Source: a bacterium (GTDB taxonomy: Bacteria > Bacillota > Bacilli > Lactobacillales > Streptococcaceae). Taken from it: a stretch of 28,022 nucleotides of DNA. Below are positions 17,175 through 25,953 of this stretch, one piece after another (position 1 is the stretch's first letter; the number at the start of each line of letters is the position of its first letter). The stretch spans positions 1 through 28,022 of the forward strand of contig CAJNBW010000012.1 in the NCBI GenBank assembly GCA_905221105.1, written 5' to 3'. The notes beneath the pieces are model-generated. The model saw nothing but the letters and a program-made list of their open reading frames with translations. It did no database searches and had not been told where the DNA came from. Position numbers and translations under genes: made by a program.

Positions 17175-19709
17175 ATGGCGACAGAAAAGCTATCACCCGG
17201 CATGCAACAGTATGTGGATATTAAAAAGCAATATCCAGATGCTTTTTTGCTCTTTCGGATGGGTGATTTTTATGAATTGTTTTATGAGGATGCGGTCAAT
17301 GCTGCGCAGATTCTGGAAATTTCCTTAACGAGTCGCAACAAGAATGCGGACAATCCGATTCCTATGGCGGGGGTTCCCTATCATTCTGCCCAACAGTATA
17401 TCGATGTGTTGATTGAGCAGGGCTATAAGGTAGCCATTGCAGAGCAGATGGAAGATCCCAAACAAGCAGTTGGGGTTGTTAAACGAGAGGTTGTTCAGGT
17501 CATTACACCCGGGACAGTAGTCGATAGCACTAAGCCGGACAGCCAGAATAATTTCTTGGTTGCCGTAGATCGTAATGGCAGTCAATTTGGCCTAGCTTAT
17601 ATGGACCTGGTGACCGGAGACTTTTATGTGACAGGTCTATTGGATTTCACGCTGGTTTGTGGGGAAATTCGTAATCTCAAGGCTCGAGAAGTGGTGCTGG
17701 GTTATGATTTGTCTGATGCAGAAGAACAGATTCTCAGTCGCCAGATGAATCTGGTGCTCTCTTATGAGAAAGAAGGCTTTGAGGACCTTCATTTACTGGA
17801 TTCACGATTAGCAGCGGTGGAGCAAGCAGCATCTAGCAAGCTCCTTCAGTATGTCCATCGAACTCAGATGAGGGAATTGAACCACCTCAAGCCTGTTATC
17901 CGCTATGAAATCAAAGCTTTCTTGCAGATGGATTATGCGACCAAGGCTAGTCTGGATTTAGTTGAGAATGCCCGTTCAGGCAAGAAACAAGGTAGTCTTT
18001 TCTGGCTTTTGGATGAAACCAAAACGGCTATGGGGATGCGTCTTTTGCGTTCTTGGATTCATCGCCCCTTGATTGATAAGGAGCGAATCGTCCAACGTCA
18101 AGAAGTGGTGCAGGTCTTTCTTGACCACTTCTTTGAGCGTAGTGATTTGACAGATAGTCTCAAGGGTGTTTATGACATCGAACGTTTGGCTAGTCGGGTT
18201 TCTTTTGGCAAAACAAATCCCAAGGATCTCTTGCAATTGGCGACGACTTTATCTAGTGTGCCACGGATCCGAGCGATTTTAGAAGGGATGGAGCAACCTG
18301 CCCTGGCCTATCTCATCGCCCAACTAGATGGAATTCCTGAGTTGGAGAGCTTGATTAGTGCAGCGATTGCTCCTGAAGCTCCTCATGTGATTACGGAAGG
18401 TGGCATTATCCGTACGGGATTTGATGAGACCTTAGACAAGTACCGTCGTGTGCTCAGAGAAGGGACTGGTTGGATTGCTGAGATTGAGGCCAAGGAGCGA
18501 GAAAACTCTGGTATCAGCACGCTTAAGATTGATTACAATAAAAAGGATGGCTATTATTTCCATGTGACCAATTCACAACTGGGGAATGTGCCAGCCCACT
18601 TTTTCCGTAAGGCAACACTGAAAAACTCGGAACGCTTTGGAACTGAGGAATTGGCGCGTATCGAGGGAGATATGTTGGAGGCGCGTGAGAAGTCAGCCAA
18701 CCTAGAGTATGAAATCTTTATGCGTATTCGTGAAGAGGTCGGCAAGTACATCCAGCGTTTGCAGGCTCTAGCCCAAGGAATTGCGACAGTTGATGTCTTG
18801 CAAAGCTTGGCAGTTGTAGCTGAAACTCAGCATTTGATTCGACCTGAGTTTGGCGACGACTCACAAATTGATATTCAGAAAGGGCGCCATGCTGTCGTTG
18901 AAAAGGTCATGGGGGCTCAGACCTATATTCCAAATACGATTCAGATGGCAGAAGATACCAGTATTCAACTGATTACAGGTCCAAACATGAGTGGGAAGTC
19001 AACCTACATGCGTCAGTTAGCCATGACGGCGGTGATGGCCCAGCTGGGTTCTTATGTGCCAGCAGAAAATGCCCATTTGCCAATTTTTGATGCAATCTTT
19101 ACCCGTATCGGAGCGGCCGATGATTTGGTTTCAGGTCAATCAACCTTCATGGTAGAGATGATGGAGGCCAACAATGCCATTTCGCATGCGACTAAGAATT
19201 CTTTGATTCTCTTTGATGAGTTAGGACGGGGAACCGCGACTTATGATGGGATGGCCTTGGCCCAATCAATCATTGAATATATCCATGAACATATCGGAGC
19301 CAAGACTCTCTTTGCGACCCACTACCATGAGTTGACCAGTCTAGAGTCTAGTTTACAACACTTGGTCAATGTTCACGTGGCAACCTTGGAGCAGGATGGG
19401 CAGGTCACTTTCCTTCATAAGATTGAACCAGGTCCAGCTGACAAATCCTACGGTATCCATGTTGCCAAGATTGCTGGTTTACCGGCTGATCTTTTAGCAA
19501 GGGCGGATAAGATTTTGACTCAGTTAGAGAATCAAGGGACAGAAAGTCCTGCTCCAATGAGGCAAACAAGTGCTGTCACTGAACAAATTTCACTCTTTGA
19601 CGCGCCAGCAGAGCATCCTATCCTAGCAGAATTAGCTAAATTGGACATTTACAACATGACACCCATGCAGGCTATGAATGTCTTGGTTGAGTTAAAACAA
19701 AAACTATAA
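17175..19709 (+). CDS. mutS: DNA mismatch repair protein MutS (HexA)
   Basis: Encodes 844 residues from ATG 17175, which follows AAGGAGAGA; the length equals that known for pneumococcal HexA, and earlier in-frame codons fall in the argR terminator. MutS recognises mismatches and, with MutL/HexB, starts repair; in streptococci it also lowers transformation by mismatched donor DNA. The mismatch-binding F32-Y-E34 (MGDFYELF) is intact. The ATPase shows Walker A G602-PNMSGKS609, Walker B near [11 protein letters not shown], and the FATHYHEL region. The C-terminal dimerisation segment ends with [14 protein letters not shown]. No frameshift or missing motif, so no sign of a mutator allele. mutL (hexB) is not in the window. 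No separate promoter is obvious. Confidence 0.97.
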   Translation: MATEKLSPGMQQYVDIKKQYPDAFLLFRMGDFYELFYEDAVNAAQILEISLTSRNKNADNPIPMAGVPYHSAQQYIDVLIEQGYKVAIAEQMEDPKQAVGVVKREVVQVITPGTVVDSTKPDSQNNFLVAVDRNGSQFGLAYMDLVTGDFYVTGLLDFTLVCGEIRNLKAREVVLGYDLSDAEEQILSRQMNLVLSYEKEGFEDLHLLDSRLAAVEQAASSKLLQYVHRTQMRELNHLKPVIRYEIKAFLQMDYATKASLDLVENARSGKKQGSLFWLLDETKTAMGMRLLRSWIHRPLIDKERIVQRQEVVQVFLDHFFERSDLTDSLKGVYDIERLASRVSFGKTNPKDLLQLATTLSSVPRIRAILEGMEQPALAYLIAQLDGIPELESLISAAIAPEAPHVITEGGIIRTGFDETLDKYRRVLREGTGWIAEIEAKERENSGISTLKIDYNKKDGYYFHVTNSQLGNVPAHFFRKATLKNSERFGTEELARIEGDMLEAREKSANLEYEIFMRIREEVGKYIQRLQALAQGIATVDVLQSLAVVAETQHLIRPEFGDDSQIDIQKGRHAVVEKVMGAQTYIPNTIQMAEDTSIQLITGPNMSGKSTYMRQLAMTAVMAQLGSYVPAENAHLPIFDAIFTRIGAADDLVSGQSTFMVEMMEANNAISHATKNSLILFDELGRGTATYDGMALAQSIIEYIHEHIGAKTLFATHYHELTSLESSLQHLVNVHVATLEQDGQVTFLHKIEPGPADKSYGIHVAKIAGLPADLLARADKILTQLENQGTESPAPMRQTSAVTEQISLFDAPAEHPILAELAKLDIYNMTPMQAMNVLVELKQKL

Positions 19710-19714
19710 AGCCA

Positions 19715-19732
19715 AGAATGACTAGTCATTCT
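19715..19732. repeat. 18-bp perfect palindrome after mutS
   Basis: AGAATGACTAGTCATTCT is identical to its own reverse complement and begins 6 bases after the mutS stop. There is no T run. It could form a 3'-end hairpin for the mutS mRNA or be a binding site upstream of the patA promoter. Confidence 0.6.
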
Positions 19733-19753
19733 AGCTATATCAAGGAGACTTCT

Positions 19754-19782
19754 TTGACAAGTTCCCACTTTTTTGCTAGAAT
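19754..19782 (+). promoter_or_regulatory. patAB promoter
   Basis: TTGACA (19754-19759), a 17-base spacer ending in TGC, TAGAAT (19777-19782). A consensus -35 plus extended -10 makes this one of the strongest promoters in the window. The leader would be about 67 bases. Confidence 0.85.
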
Positions 19783-19806
19783 AACATCACACAAACAGAA
19801 TGAGAA

Positions 19807-19844
19807 GGAGCTGACGCATTGTCGCTCCCTTTTGTCTATTTTTT
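19807..19844 (+). terminator. attenuator hairpin in the patA leader
   Basis: GGAGC (19807-19811), bulged T, and GAC (19813-19815) pair with GTC (19821-19823) and GCTCC (19824-19828) around loop GCATT, followed by CTTTTGTCTATTTTTT. Disruption of a transcriptional attenuator ahead of patA is reported to cause constitutive patAB overexpression in S. pneumoniae; the site here is in the matching place and looks intact. Confidence 0.75.
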
Positions 19845-19855
19845 AAGGAGAAAAT

Positions 19856-21562
19856 ATGCTGATTCAGAAAATCAAAACCTACAAGTGGCAGGCACTGGCC
19901 TCGCTTCTGATGACAGGCTTGATGGTTGCTAGTTCACTTCTGCAACCGCGTTATCTGCAGGAAGTGTTAGACGCCCTACTTGCTGGGAAATATGAAGCAA
20001 TTTATAGTATCGGGGCTTGGTTGATTGGTGTGGCCTTGGTCGGTCTAGTTGCTGGTGGTCTCAATGTTGTCCTTGCAGCCTATATTGCCCAAGGAGTTTC
20101 ATCCGACCTTCGGGAGGATGCCTTCCGCAAAATCCAAACCTTTTCTTATGCAAATATTGAACAGTTTAACGCGGGAAATCTAGTCGTTCGTATGACAAAT
20201 GATATCAATCAGATTCAGAACGTGGTCATGATGACCTTCCAAATTCTTTTCAGGCTTCCCCTCTTGTTCATCGGTTCATTTATCCTCGCGGTTCAAACCT
20301 TACCCTCTCTATGGTGGGTGATTGTTCTCATGGTGATCTTGATTTTTGGTTTGACTGCTGTCATGATGGGAATGATGGGGCCTCGTTTTGCCAAGTTTCA
20401 AACCCTTCTTGAGCGCATCAATGCCATTGCCAAGGAAAATCTGCGCGGTGTTCGTGTGGTCAAATCTTTTGTCCAAGAAAAAGAGCAGTTTGCGAAGTTT
20501 ACAGAGGTCTCAGACGAGCTTCTCGGTCAAAACCTTTATATCGGCTATGCCTTTTCAGTAGTGGAGCCTTTCATGATGTTGGTTGGCTATGGGGCGGTAT
20601 TCCTCTCTATTTGGCTAGTTGCAGGGATGGTTCAGTCGGATCCGTCAGTTGTTGGCTCCATTGCTTCCTTTGTCAATTACCTAAGCCAGATTATCTTTAC
20701 CATTGTCATGGTTGGATTTTTGGGAAATTCTGTCAGTCGTGCTATGATTTCTATGCGTCGTATTCGAGAAATTCTTGACGCAGAGCCAGCTATGACCTTC
20801 AAGGATATTCCAGATGAAGAGTTGGTTGGAAGCCTTAGCTTTGAAAATGTAACATTTACCTATCCAATGGACAAGGAACCGATGCTGAAAGATGTGAGCT
20901 TTACCATAGAGCCTGGTCAAATGATTGGTGTAGTTGGAGCGACTGGTGCAGGGAAGTCAACCTTGGCTCAATTGATTCCACGTCTCTTTGACCCACAGGA
21001 GGGTTCTATCAAAATCGGAGGTAAGGATATTCGAGAAGTGAGTGAAGGAACCCTACGTAAAACAGTGTCTATCGTTCTCCAACGAGCCATTCTCTTTAGT
21101 GGAACGATTGCAGATAACTTGAGACAGGGTAAGGGAGATGCCACTCTATTTGAAATGGAGCGCGCAGCCAATATTGCCCAGGCTAGTGAATTCATTCACC
21201 GTATGGAGAAAACCTTTGAAAGTCCAGTTGAGGAACGGGGAACCAACTTCTCTGGTGGGCAAAAACAACGGATGTCGATTGCCCGTGGGATTGTTAGCAA
21301 TCCACGTATTCTGATTTTTGACGATTCGACCTCGGCCTTGGATGCCAAGTCAGAGCGCTTGGTTCAGGAAGCCTTGAATAAGGACTTGAAAGGCACAACA
21401 ACCATTATTATCGCTCAAAAGATTAGTTCAGTTGTCCATGCAGATAAGATATTGGTGCTGGATCAAGGACGATTGATTGGTCAAGGGACGCACGCAGATT
21501 TGGTTGCCAACAATGCTGTTTACCGCGAAATCTATGAAACACAGAAAGGAAAGGAGGAGTAA
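19856..21562 (+). CDS. patA: ABC efflux transporter subunit PatA
   Basis: Encodes 568 residues: a six-helix exporter domain (about 1-310) fused to a nucleotide-binding domain. With PatB it forms a heterodimeric drug exporter that in pneumococcus lowers susceptibility to fluoroquinolones and dyes. Walker A is G361-ATGAGKS368 and the signature S466-G-G-Q469 is canonical. The Walker B ends D489-D490, so the catalytic glutamate is replaced by aspartate, and the switch histidine is Gln521 (IIIAQKIS). These are the marks of the degenerate-site partner in asymmetric exporters such as LmrCD and BmrCD. ATG follows TTAAGGAGAAAAT. It lies behind a strong promoter and attenuator, and its stop is one base from the patB ATG. 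Confidence 0.93.
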   Translation: MLIQKIKTYKWQALASLLMTGLMVASSLLQPRYLQEVLDALLAGKYEAIYSIGAWLIGVALVGLVAGGLNVVLAAYIAQGVSSDLREDAFRKIQTFSYANIEQFNAGNLVVRMTNDINQIQNVVMMTFQILFRLPLLFIGSFILAVQTLPSLWWVIVLMVILIFGLTAVMMGMMGPRFAKFQTLLERINAIAKENLRGVRVVKSFVQEKEQFAKFTEVSDELLGQNLYIGYAFSVVEPFMMLVGYGAVFLSIWLVAGMVQSDPSVVGSIASFVNYLSQIIFTIVMVGFLGNSVSRAMISMRRIREILDAEPAMTFKDIPDEELVGSLSFENVTFTYPMDKEPMLKDVSFTIEPGQMIGVVGATGAGKSTLAQLIPRLFDPQEGSIKIGGKDIREVSEGTLRKTVSIVLQRAILFSGTIADNLRQGKGDATLFEMERAANIAQASEFIHRMEKTFESPVEERGTNFSGGQKQRMSIARGIVSNPRILIFDDSTSALDAKSERLVQEALNKDLKGTTTIIIAQKISSVVHADKILVLDQGRLIGQGTHADLVANNAVYREIYETQKGKEE

Positions 21563-21563
21563 A

Positions 21564-23330
21564 ATGAAGACAGTTCAATTTTTCTGGAATTATTTTAAAG
21601 TCTATAAGCTATCATTTGTAGTTGTCATTTTGATGATTGTTCTAGCGACTCTTGCCCAAGCCCTCTTTCCAGTCTTTTCTGGACAAGCGGTAACGCAACT
21701 AGCCAATTTAGTTCAAGCTTATCAAAATGGCGATCCAGAACTTGTTTGGCAAAGCCTATCAGGAATTATGGTCAATCTTGGTCTGCTGGTTTTGGTTCTA
21801 TTTATCTCTAGCGTGATATACATGTGTCTCATGACGCGCGTGATTGCAGAGTCGACCAACGAGATGCGCAAAGGCCTCTTTGGTAAGCTTGCCCGGTTGA
21901 CGGTTTCTTTCTTTGACCGCCGACAAGATGGCGATATCCTGTCTCGTTTTACCAGTGATTTGGATAATATCCTCCAAGCCTTTAATGAAAGTCTGGTTCA
22001 GGTCATGAGCAATATTGTTTTATACATCGGTCTGATTCTTGTCATGTTTTCGAGAAATGTGACGCTGGCCCTCATCACCGTTGCCAGCACACCAGTGGCC
22101 TTTCTTATGCTGATTTTCATCGTGAAAATGGCACGCAAATACACCAACCTCCAGCAAAAAGAGGTAGGAAAACTCAATGCCTATATGGATGAGAGTATCT
22201 CAGGTCAAAAAGCTGTCATTGTGCAAGGAATTCAAGAGGATATGATGGCAGGATTTCTTGAACAAAATGAGCGCGTGCGCAAGGCAACCTTTAAAGGAAG
22301 AATGTTCTCTGGAATTCTTTTCCCTGTTATGAATGGGATGAGTCTGGTTAATACAGCCATAGTCATCTTTGCGGGTTCAGATGTACTTTTGAATGATAAG
22401 TCTATTGAAACAAGTACAGCCCTCGGTTTGATTGTTATGTTTGCCCAATTTTCTCAGCAGTACTACCAGCCTATTATTCAAGTTGCAGCTAGTTGGGGAA
22501 GTCTTCAGTTAGCCTTTACTGGTGCTGAACGAATTCAGGAAATGTTTGATGCAGAGGAAGAAATCCGACCTGAAAAAGCTCCAATCTTCACTCAGTTGCA
22601 AGAAGGTGTCGAAATCCGTCATATTGATTTCTCATATTTGCCTGAAAAACCTATTTTGAAAGATGTCAGCATTTCCGCTCCGAAAGGCCAGATGACAGCA
22701 GTTGTTGGTCCGACAGGTTCAGGGAAAACGACTATTATGAATCTCATCAATCGCTTTTATGATGTTGGTGCTGGCGGTATTTATTTTGACGGAAAAGACA
22801 TTCGTGACTATGATTTAGATAGTCTCAGAAGCAAGGTGGGAATTGTCTTGCAAGATTCGGTCTTATTTAGCGGAACCATTCGAGACAATATCCGTTTTGG
22901 TGTACCAGATGCCAGTCAGGAAATGGTTGAGGCAGCAGCCAAAGCAACCCATATTCATGACTATATCGAAAGCTTGCCTGATAAATACGATACTCTTATA
23001 GATGATGACCAGAGTATCTTCTCAACAGGGCAGAAACAATTGATTTCCATCGCTCGAACCCTAATGACAGATCCAGAAGTTCTCATTCTCGATGAAGCCA
23101 CTTCAAACGTAGATACGGTGACAGAAAGCAAGATTCAGCATGCCATGGAGGCGGTTGTAGCAGGAAGAACCAGTTTCGTCATTGCCCACCGTTTGAAGAC
23201 CATCCTCAATGCAGACCAGATTATCGTTCTTAAAGATGGAGAAGTCATTGAACGCGGTAACCACCATGAACTCTTAAAACTAGGTGGATTCTATTCAGAA
23301 CTCTATCACAATCAGTTTGTTTTTGAATAA
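21564..23330 (+). CDS. patB: ABC efflux transporter subunit PatB
   Basis: Encodes 588 residues from ATG 21564 behind AAGGAGGAG; an open frame reaching back into patA has no support. It has the same six-helix plus ATPase plan as PatA and is its partner. Walker A is G382-PTGSGKT, Walker B ends D510-E511 with the catalytic glutamate kept, and the switch His542 (VIAHRLK) is intact. The signature reads S487-T-G-Q490 instead of SGGQ. Because each ATP site joins one subunit's Walker motifs with the other's signature, the defects in PatA (D490, Q521) and this T488 fall in the same site, leaving the other fully canonical. It ends at a hairpin terminator. No insertion remnant separates it from patA. 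Confidence 0.93.
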   Translation: MKTVQFFWNYFKVYKLSFVVVILMIVLATLAQALFPVFSGQAVTQLANLVQAYQNGDPELVWQSLSGIMVNLGLLVLVLFISSVIYMCLMTRVIAESTNEMRKGLFGKLARLTVSFFDRRQDGDILSRFTSDLDNILQAFNESLVQVMSNIVLYIGLILVMFSRNVTLALITVASTPVAFLMLIFIVKMARKYTNLQQKEVGKLNAYMDESISGQKAVIVQGIQEDMMAGFLEQNERVRKATFKGRMFSGILFPVMNGMSLVNTAIVIFAGSDVLLNDKSIETSTALGLIVMFAQFSQQYYQPIIQVAASWGSLQLAFTGAERIQEMFDAEEEIRPEKAPIFTQLQEGVEIRHIDFSYLPEKPILKDVSISAPKGQMTAVVGPTGSGKTTIMNLINRFYDVGAGGIYFDGKDIRDYDLDSLRSKVGIVLQDSVLFSGTIRDNIRFGVPDASQEMVEAAAKATHIHDYIESLPDKYDTLIDDDQSIFSTGQKQLISIARTLMTDPEVLILDEATSNVDTVTESKIQHAMEAVVAGRTSFVIAHRLKTILNADQIIVLKDGEVIERGNHHELLKLGGFYSELYHNQFVFE

Positions 23331-23364
23331 GAAAAAAGTTGTCCTATGTGGGCAGCTTTTTCTT
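23329..23364 (+). terminator. patAB terminator
   Basis: AAGAAAAA..GTTGTCC (23329-23344) pairs with GGGCAGCTTTTTCTT (23350-23364), allowing two G-U pairs and one bulge, around loop TATGT. The T run lies within the right arm. Confidence 0.85.
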
Positions 23365-23404
23365 GTCCATAAAAAATTTTTATCACAGCCTTAAAAAAAA
23401 CATA

Positions 23405-23434
23405 TTAGACTAAAGACGTTTTGAGTGATATGAT
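23405..23434 (+). promoter_or_regulatory. possible promoter of the amidotransferase gene, upstream of BOX
   Basis: TTAGAC (23405-23410), an 18-base spacer ending in TGA, TATGAT (23429-23434), an extended -10. If used, the whole BOX repeat would lie in the 5' leader of the downstream gene. Confidence 0.45.
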
Positions 23435-23445
23435 AGGACTATCGT

Positions 23446-23599
23446 TATACTCAATGAAAATCAAAGAGCAAACTAGGAAGCTAGCCGCAGGTTGCTCAAA
23501 GCACTGCTTTGAGGTTGTGGATAGAACTGACGAAGTCAGTAATCATACCTACGGTAAGGCGACGCTGACGTGATTTGAAGAGATTTTCGAAGAGTATTA
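23446..23599 (-). repeat. BOX element (boxA-boxB-boxC, reverse orientation)
   Basis: The 154 bases match the known streptococcal BOX: read on the minus strand, boxA is about 23599-23541 (opening with TACTCTTCGAAAATCTCTTC after two variant bases), one boxB about 23540-23496 (containing GAACTGACGAAGTC on the plus strand), boxC about 23495-23446 (ending TTTTCATTGAGTATA). The lengths 59+45+50 fit the published module sizes. BOX is a non-autonomous repeat scattered through S. pneumoniae and S. mitis genomes that forms stable RNA hairpins and can alter nearby expression. It ends just 7 bases before the ribosome binding site of the next gene. Confidence 0.93.
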
Positions 23600-23620
23600 A
23601 TATTCGAAAGGAGAGACATC

Positions 23621-24310
23621 ATGGCTAGAACGGTTGTAGGAGTTGCTGCAAATCTATGTCCTGTAGACGCAGAAGGAAAAAACATTCACTCATCTGTATC
23701 TTGTAGATTCGCAGAGAGCATTCGTCAAGTCGGTGGTCTCCCTTTAGTCATTCCTGTTGGTGATGAGTCCGTTGTACGCGATTATGTGGAAATGATTGAC
23801 AAGCTTATTTTGACAGGTGGTCAAAATGTCCATCCCCAATTTTACGGAGAGAAAAAGACCATCGAGAGCGATGATTATAATCTAGTCCGTGATGAATTTG
23901 AATTGGCGCTTTTGAAGGAAGCGCTCCGTCAGAATAAACCAATTATGGCAATTTGTCGCGGTGTCCAACTTGTCAATGTTGCCTTCGGTGGAACCCTCAA
24001 TCAAGAAATCGAAGGTCACTGGCAAGGACTGCCTTTTGGGACATCTCACTCTATTGAGACAGTGGAAGGAAGCGTGGTGGCTAAGTTATTCGGAAAAGAA
24101 AGTCAGGTCAACTCTGTCCATCGTCAAAGTATTAAAGATTTGGCACCTAATTTCCGTGTAACTGCTATTGATCCAAGAGACCAAACCATCGAAGCGATTG
24201 AATCTATCGATGAGCACCGAATTATCGGTTTGCAGTGGCATCCAGAGTTTCTGGTTAATGAAGAAGATGGCAATTTAGAATTATTTGAGTATTTATTGAA
24301 TGAACTGTAA
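23621..24310 (+). CDS. class I glutamine amidotransferase (peptidase C26)
   Basis: Encodes 229 residues from ATG behind AAAGGAGAGA. The catalytic triad is complete: Cys112 in AICRGVQLVN, His207 and Glu209 in LQWHPEF. Motifs LILTGGQNVHPQFYGE and GGTLNQEIEGH place it in the C26 group with PuuD-type gamma-glutamyl-gamma-aminobutyrate hydrolases and free-standing glutamine amidotransferases. It has no synthase domain and no signal peptide, so it is a cytoplasmic hydrolase of a gamma-glutamyl amide or a GATase whose partner is elsewhere. The substrate cannot be read from context: neighbours are patAB and pgi, and there is no putrescine gene cluster. The leader is largely a BOX repeat, which may control mRNA stability or translation. 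Confidence 0.88.
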   Translation: MARTVVGVAANLCPVDAEGKNIHSSVSCRFAESIRQVGGLPLVIPVGDESVVRDYVEMIDKLILTGGQNVHPQFYGEKKTIESDDYNLVRDEFELALLKEALRQNKPIMAICRGVQLVNVAFGGTLNQEIEGHWQGLPFGTSHSIETVEGSVVAKLFGKESQVNSVHRQSIKDLAPNFRVTAIDPRDQTIEAIESIDEHRIIGLQWHPEFLVNEEDGNLELFEYLLNEL

Positions 24311-24340
24311 CGGCTGGGAATCTGGTCGTTCTTTCTTTTA
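24309..24340 (+). terminator. weak hairpin after the amidotransferase gene
   Basis: AACGGC (24309-24314) pairs with GTCGTT (24325-24330) across a 10-base loop, with a T-rich but interrupted tail (CTTTCTTTTA). It overlaps the stop codon. Confidence 0.4.
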
Positions 24341-24373
24341 TTATTTCAAAATTTTTGGAATGTGGGATTTTTA

Positions 24374-24387
24374 CGCAAACGTTTGAA
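24374..24387. promoter_or_regulatory. cre-like site upstream of pgi
   Basis: The perfect 10-bp palindrome CAAACGTTTG (24376-24385) with AT-rich flanks resembles the catabolite-responsive element bound by CcpA. Its centre is about 78 bases upstream of the predicted pgi start, a position that suits activation more than blockage of polymerase. Confidence 0.45.
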
Positions 24388-24422
24388 TTCTGATAAAAAT
24401 TGGAGAAATTCGACAAAAAAAC

Positions 24423-24451
24423 TTGAAAAAAACGAAGGTAAGCGTTATGAT
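24423..24451 (+). promoter_or_regulatory. pgi promoter
   Basis: TTGAAA (24423-24428), 17-base spacer, TATGAT (24446-24451). Start near 24458 and a short leader. Because this element lies inside the upstream extension of the pgi frame, ATG 24480 is the true start. Confidence 0.75.
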
Positions 24452-24479
24452 AGAAAAGAAGAAATATTGGAGGAATAAC

Positions 24480-25829
24480 ATGTCACATATTAAATTTGAT
24501 TATTCAAAAGTTTTAGACAAATTTGTTGCACCACATGAAGTGGAATACATGCAATCACAAGTAACAGCAGCAGACGAATTGATTCGTAAAGGAACTGGTG
24601 CTGGTAGCGACTTCTTGGGATGGTTGGACCTTCCTGAAAACTACGACCGTGAAGAATTTGACCGCATCTTGAAAGCTGCTGAGCAAATCAAATCAGACAG
24701 CGATGTTTTAGTTGTGATTGGTATCGGTGGATCTTACCTTGGTGCCAAAGCAGCAATCGACTTCTTGAACCACCACTTTGCTAATTTGCAAACAAAAGAA
24801 GAACGCAAGGCTCCACAAATCCTTTACGCAGGAAACTCAATCTCATCTACTTACCTTGCTGACTTGGTAGAGTATGTAGCTGATAAAGACTTCTCAGTAA
24901 ACGTGATTTCTAAATCAGGTACAACAACTGAACCAGCTATCGCTTTCCGTGTCTTCAAAGAACTTTTAGTTAAGAAATACGGACAAGAAGAAGCCAACAA
25001 ACGTATCTATGCAACAACTGACCGACAAAAAGGTGCTGTTAAGGTTGAAGCAGACGCTAACGGTTGGGAAACATTTGTCGTTCCAGACGACATCGGTGGA
25101 CGCTTCTCAGTATTGACAGCCGTTGGTTTGCTTCCAATCGCTGCATCAGGAGCTGACATCAAGGCGCTTATGGAAGGTGCTAACGCAGCTCGCAAAGACT
25201 ACACTTCAGACAAAATCTCTGAAAACGAAGCTTACCAATACGCAGCAGTTCGTAACATCCTTTATCGTAAAGGCTATGCAACTGAAATCTTGGTAAACTA
25301 TGAGCCATCACTTCAATACTTCTCAGAATGGTGGAAACAATTGGCTGGTGAATCAGAAGGAAAAGACCAAAAAGGTATCTACCCAACTTCAGCCAACTTC
25401 TCAACTGACTTGCACTCACTTGGTCAATTTATCCAAGAAGGAACTCGTATCATGTTTGAAACAGTTGTTCGTGTTGACAAACCTCGTAAGAACGTGATTA
25501 TCCCTACTTTGGAAGAAGATCTTGATGGACTTGGTTACCTTCAAGGAAAAGACGTTGATTTTGTAAACAAAAAAGCAACTGACGGTGTTCTTCTTGCCCA
25601 CACAGATGGTGATGTACCAAACATGTACGTGACTCTTCCAGAGCAAGATGCTTTCACTCTTGGTTACACTATCTACTTCTTCGAATTGGCTATCGCCCTT
25701 TCAGGTTACTTGAATGCTATCAACCCATTTGACCAACCAGGTGTTGAAGCTTACAAACGTAACATGTTTGCCCTTCTTGGAAAACCAGGATTTGAAGAAT
25801 TAAGCAAAGAACTTAACGCACGTCTATAG
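24480..25829 (+). CDS. pgi: glucose-6-phosphate isomerase
   Basis: Encodes 449 residues from ATG 24480, which follows GGAGGAATAAC; this is the normal length for the short Gram-positive enzyme. It interconverts glucose-6-phosphate and fructose-6-phosphate at the top of glycolysis. The sugar-phosphate site motifs are [13 protein letters not shown] and [10 protein letters not shown], the family signature includes D204-I-G-G-R208[11 protein letters not shown], and the C-terminal part has SLGQFIQEG and the catalytic-lysine helix [16 protein letters not shown]. Codon use is strongly biased toward the set used in highly expressed streptococcal genes (AAA, GAA, CGT, GGT, AAC). It is a single-gene unit between its own promoter and terminator, with a cre-like site upstream. 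Confidence 0.97.
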   Translation: MSHIKFDYSKVLDKFVAPHEVEYMQSQVTAADELIRKGTGAGSDFLGWLDLPENYDREEFDRILKAAEQIKSDSDVLVVIGIGGSYLGAKAAIDFLNHHFANLQTKEERKAPQILYAGNSISSTYLADLVEYVADKDFSVNVISKSGTTTEPAIAFRVFKELLVKKYGQEEANKRIYATTDRQKGAVKVEADANGWETFVVPDDIGGRFSVLTAVGLLPIAASGADIKALMEGANAARKDYTSDKISENEAYQYAAVRNILYRKGYATEILVNYEPSLQYFSEWWKQLAGESEGKDQKGIYPTSANFSTDLHSLGQFIQEGTRIMFETVVRVDKPRKNVIIPTLEEDLDGLGYLQGKDVDFVNKKATDGVLLAHTDGDVPNMYVTLPEQDAFTLGYTIYFFELAIALSGYLNAINPFDQPGVEAYKRNMFALLGKPGFEELSKELNARL

Positions 25830-25832
25830 AAG

Positions 25833-25858
25833 AAAAGAGTGGTTTGTCCACTCTTTTT
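25833..25858 (+). terminator. pgi terminator
   Basis: AAAAGAGTGG (25833-25842) pairs perfectly with CCACTCTTTT (25848-25857) around a 5-base loop, then T. Confidence 0.92.
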
Positions 25859-25878
25859 ACTCTCTTTATCCATAGAAA

Positions 25879-25907
25879 TTGGACTCAGCCAAGACTTGTG
25901 ATATAAT
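25879..25907 (+). promoter_or_regulatory. gltX promoter
   Basis: TTGGAC (25879-25884), 17-base spacer ending in TGA, TATAAT (25902-25907): good -35 and a consensus extended -10. Confidence 0.85.
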
Positions 25908-25953
25908 ATAGAGAGCAAAAAGGCAGACGCCTAGAGACTTTATAGGAGAAACT

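Noticed and set aside
21477..21563. 29-residue N-terminal extension of PatB overlapping patA
   Set aside because: No ribosome binding site for it; ATG 21564 has a strong one and gives the family length of 588 residues.
23446..23599. CRISPR repeat or insertion sequence in the patB-amidotransferase spacer
   Set aside because: The inverted internal motifs are fully explained by a standard BOX A-B-C repeat; there is no transposase frame and no repeat-spacer periodicity.
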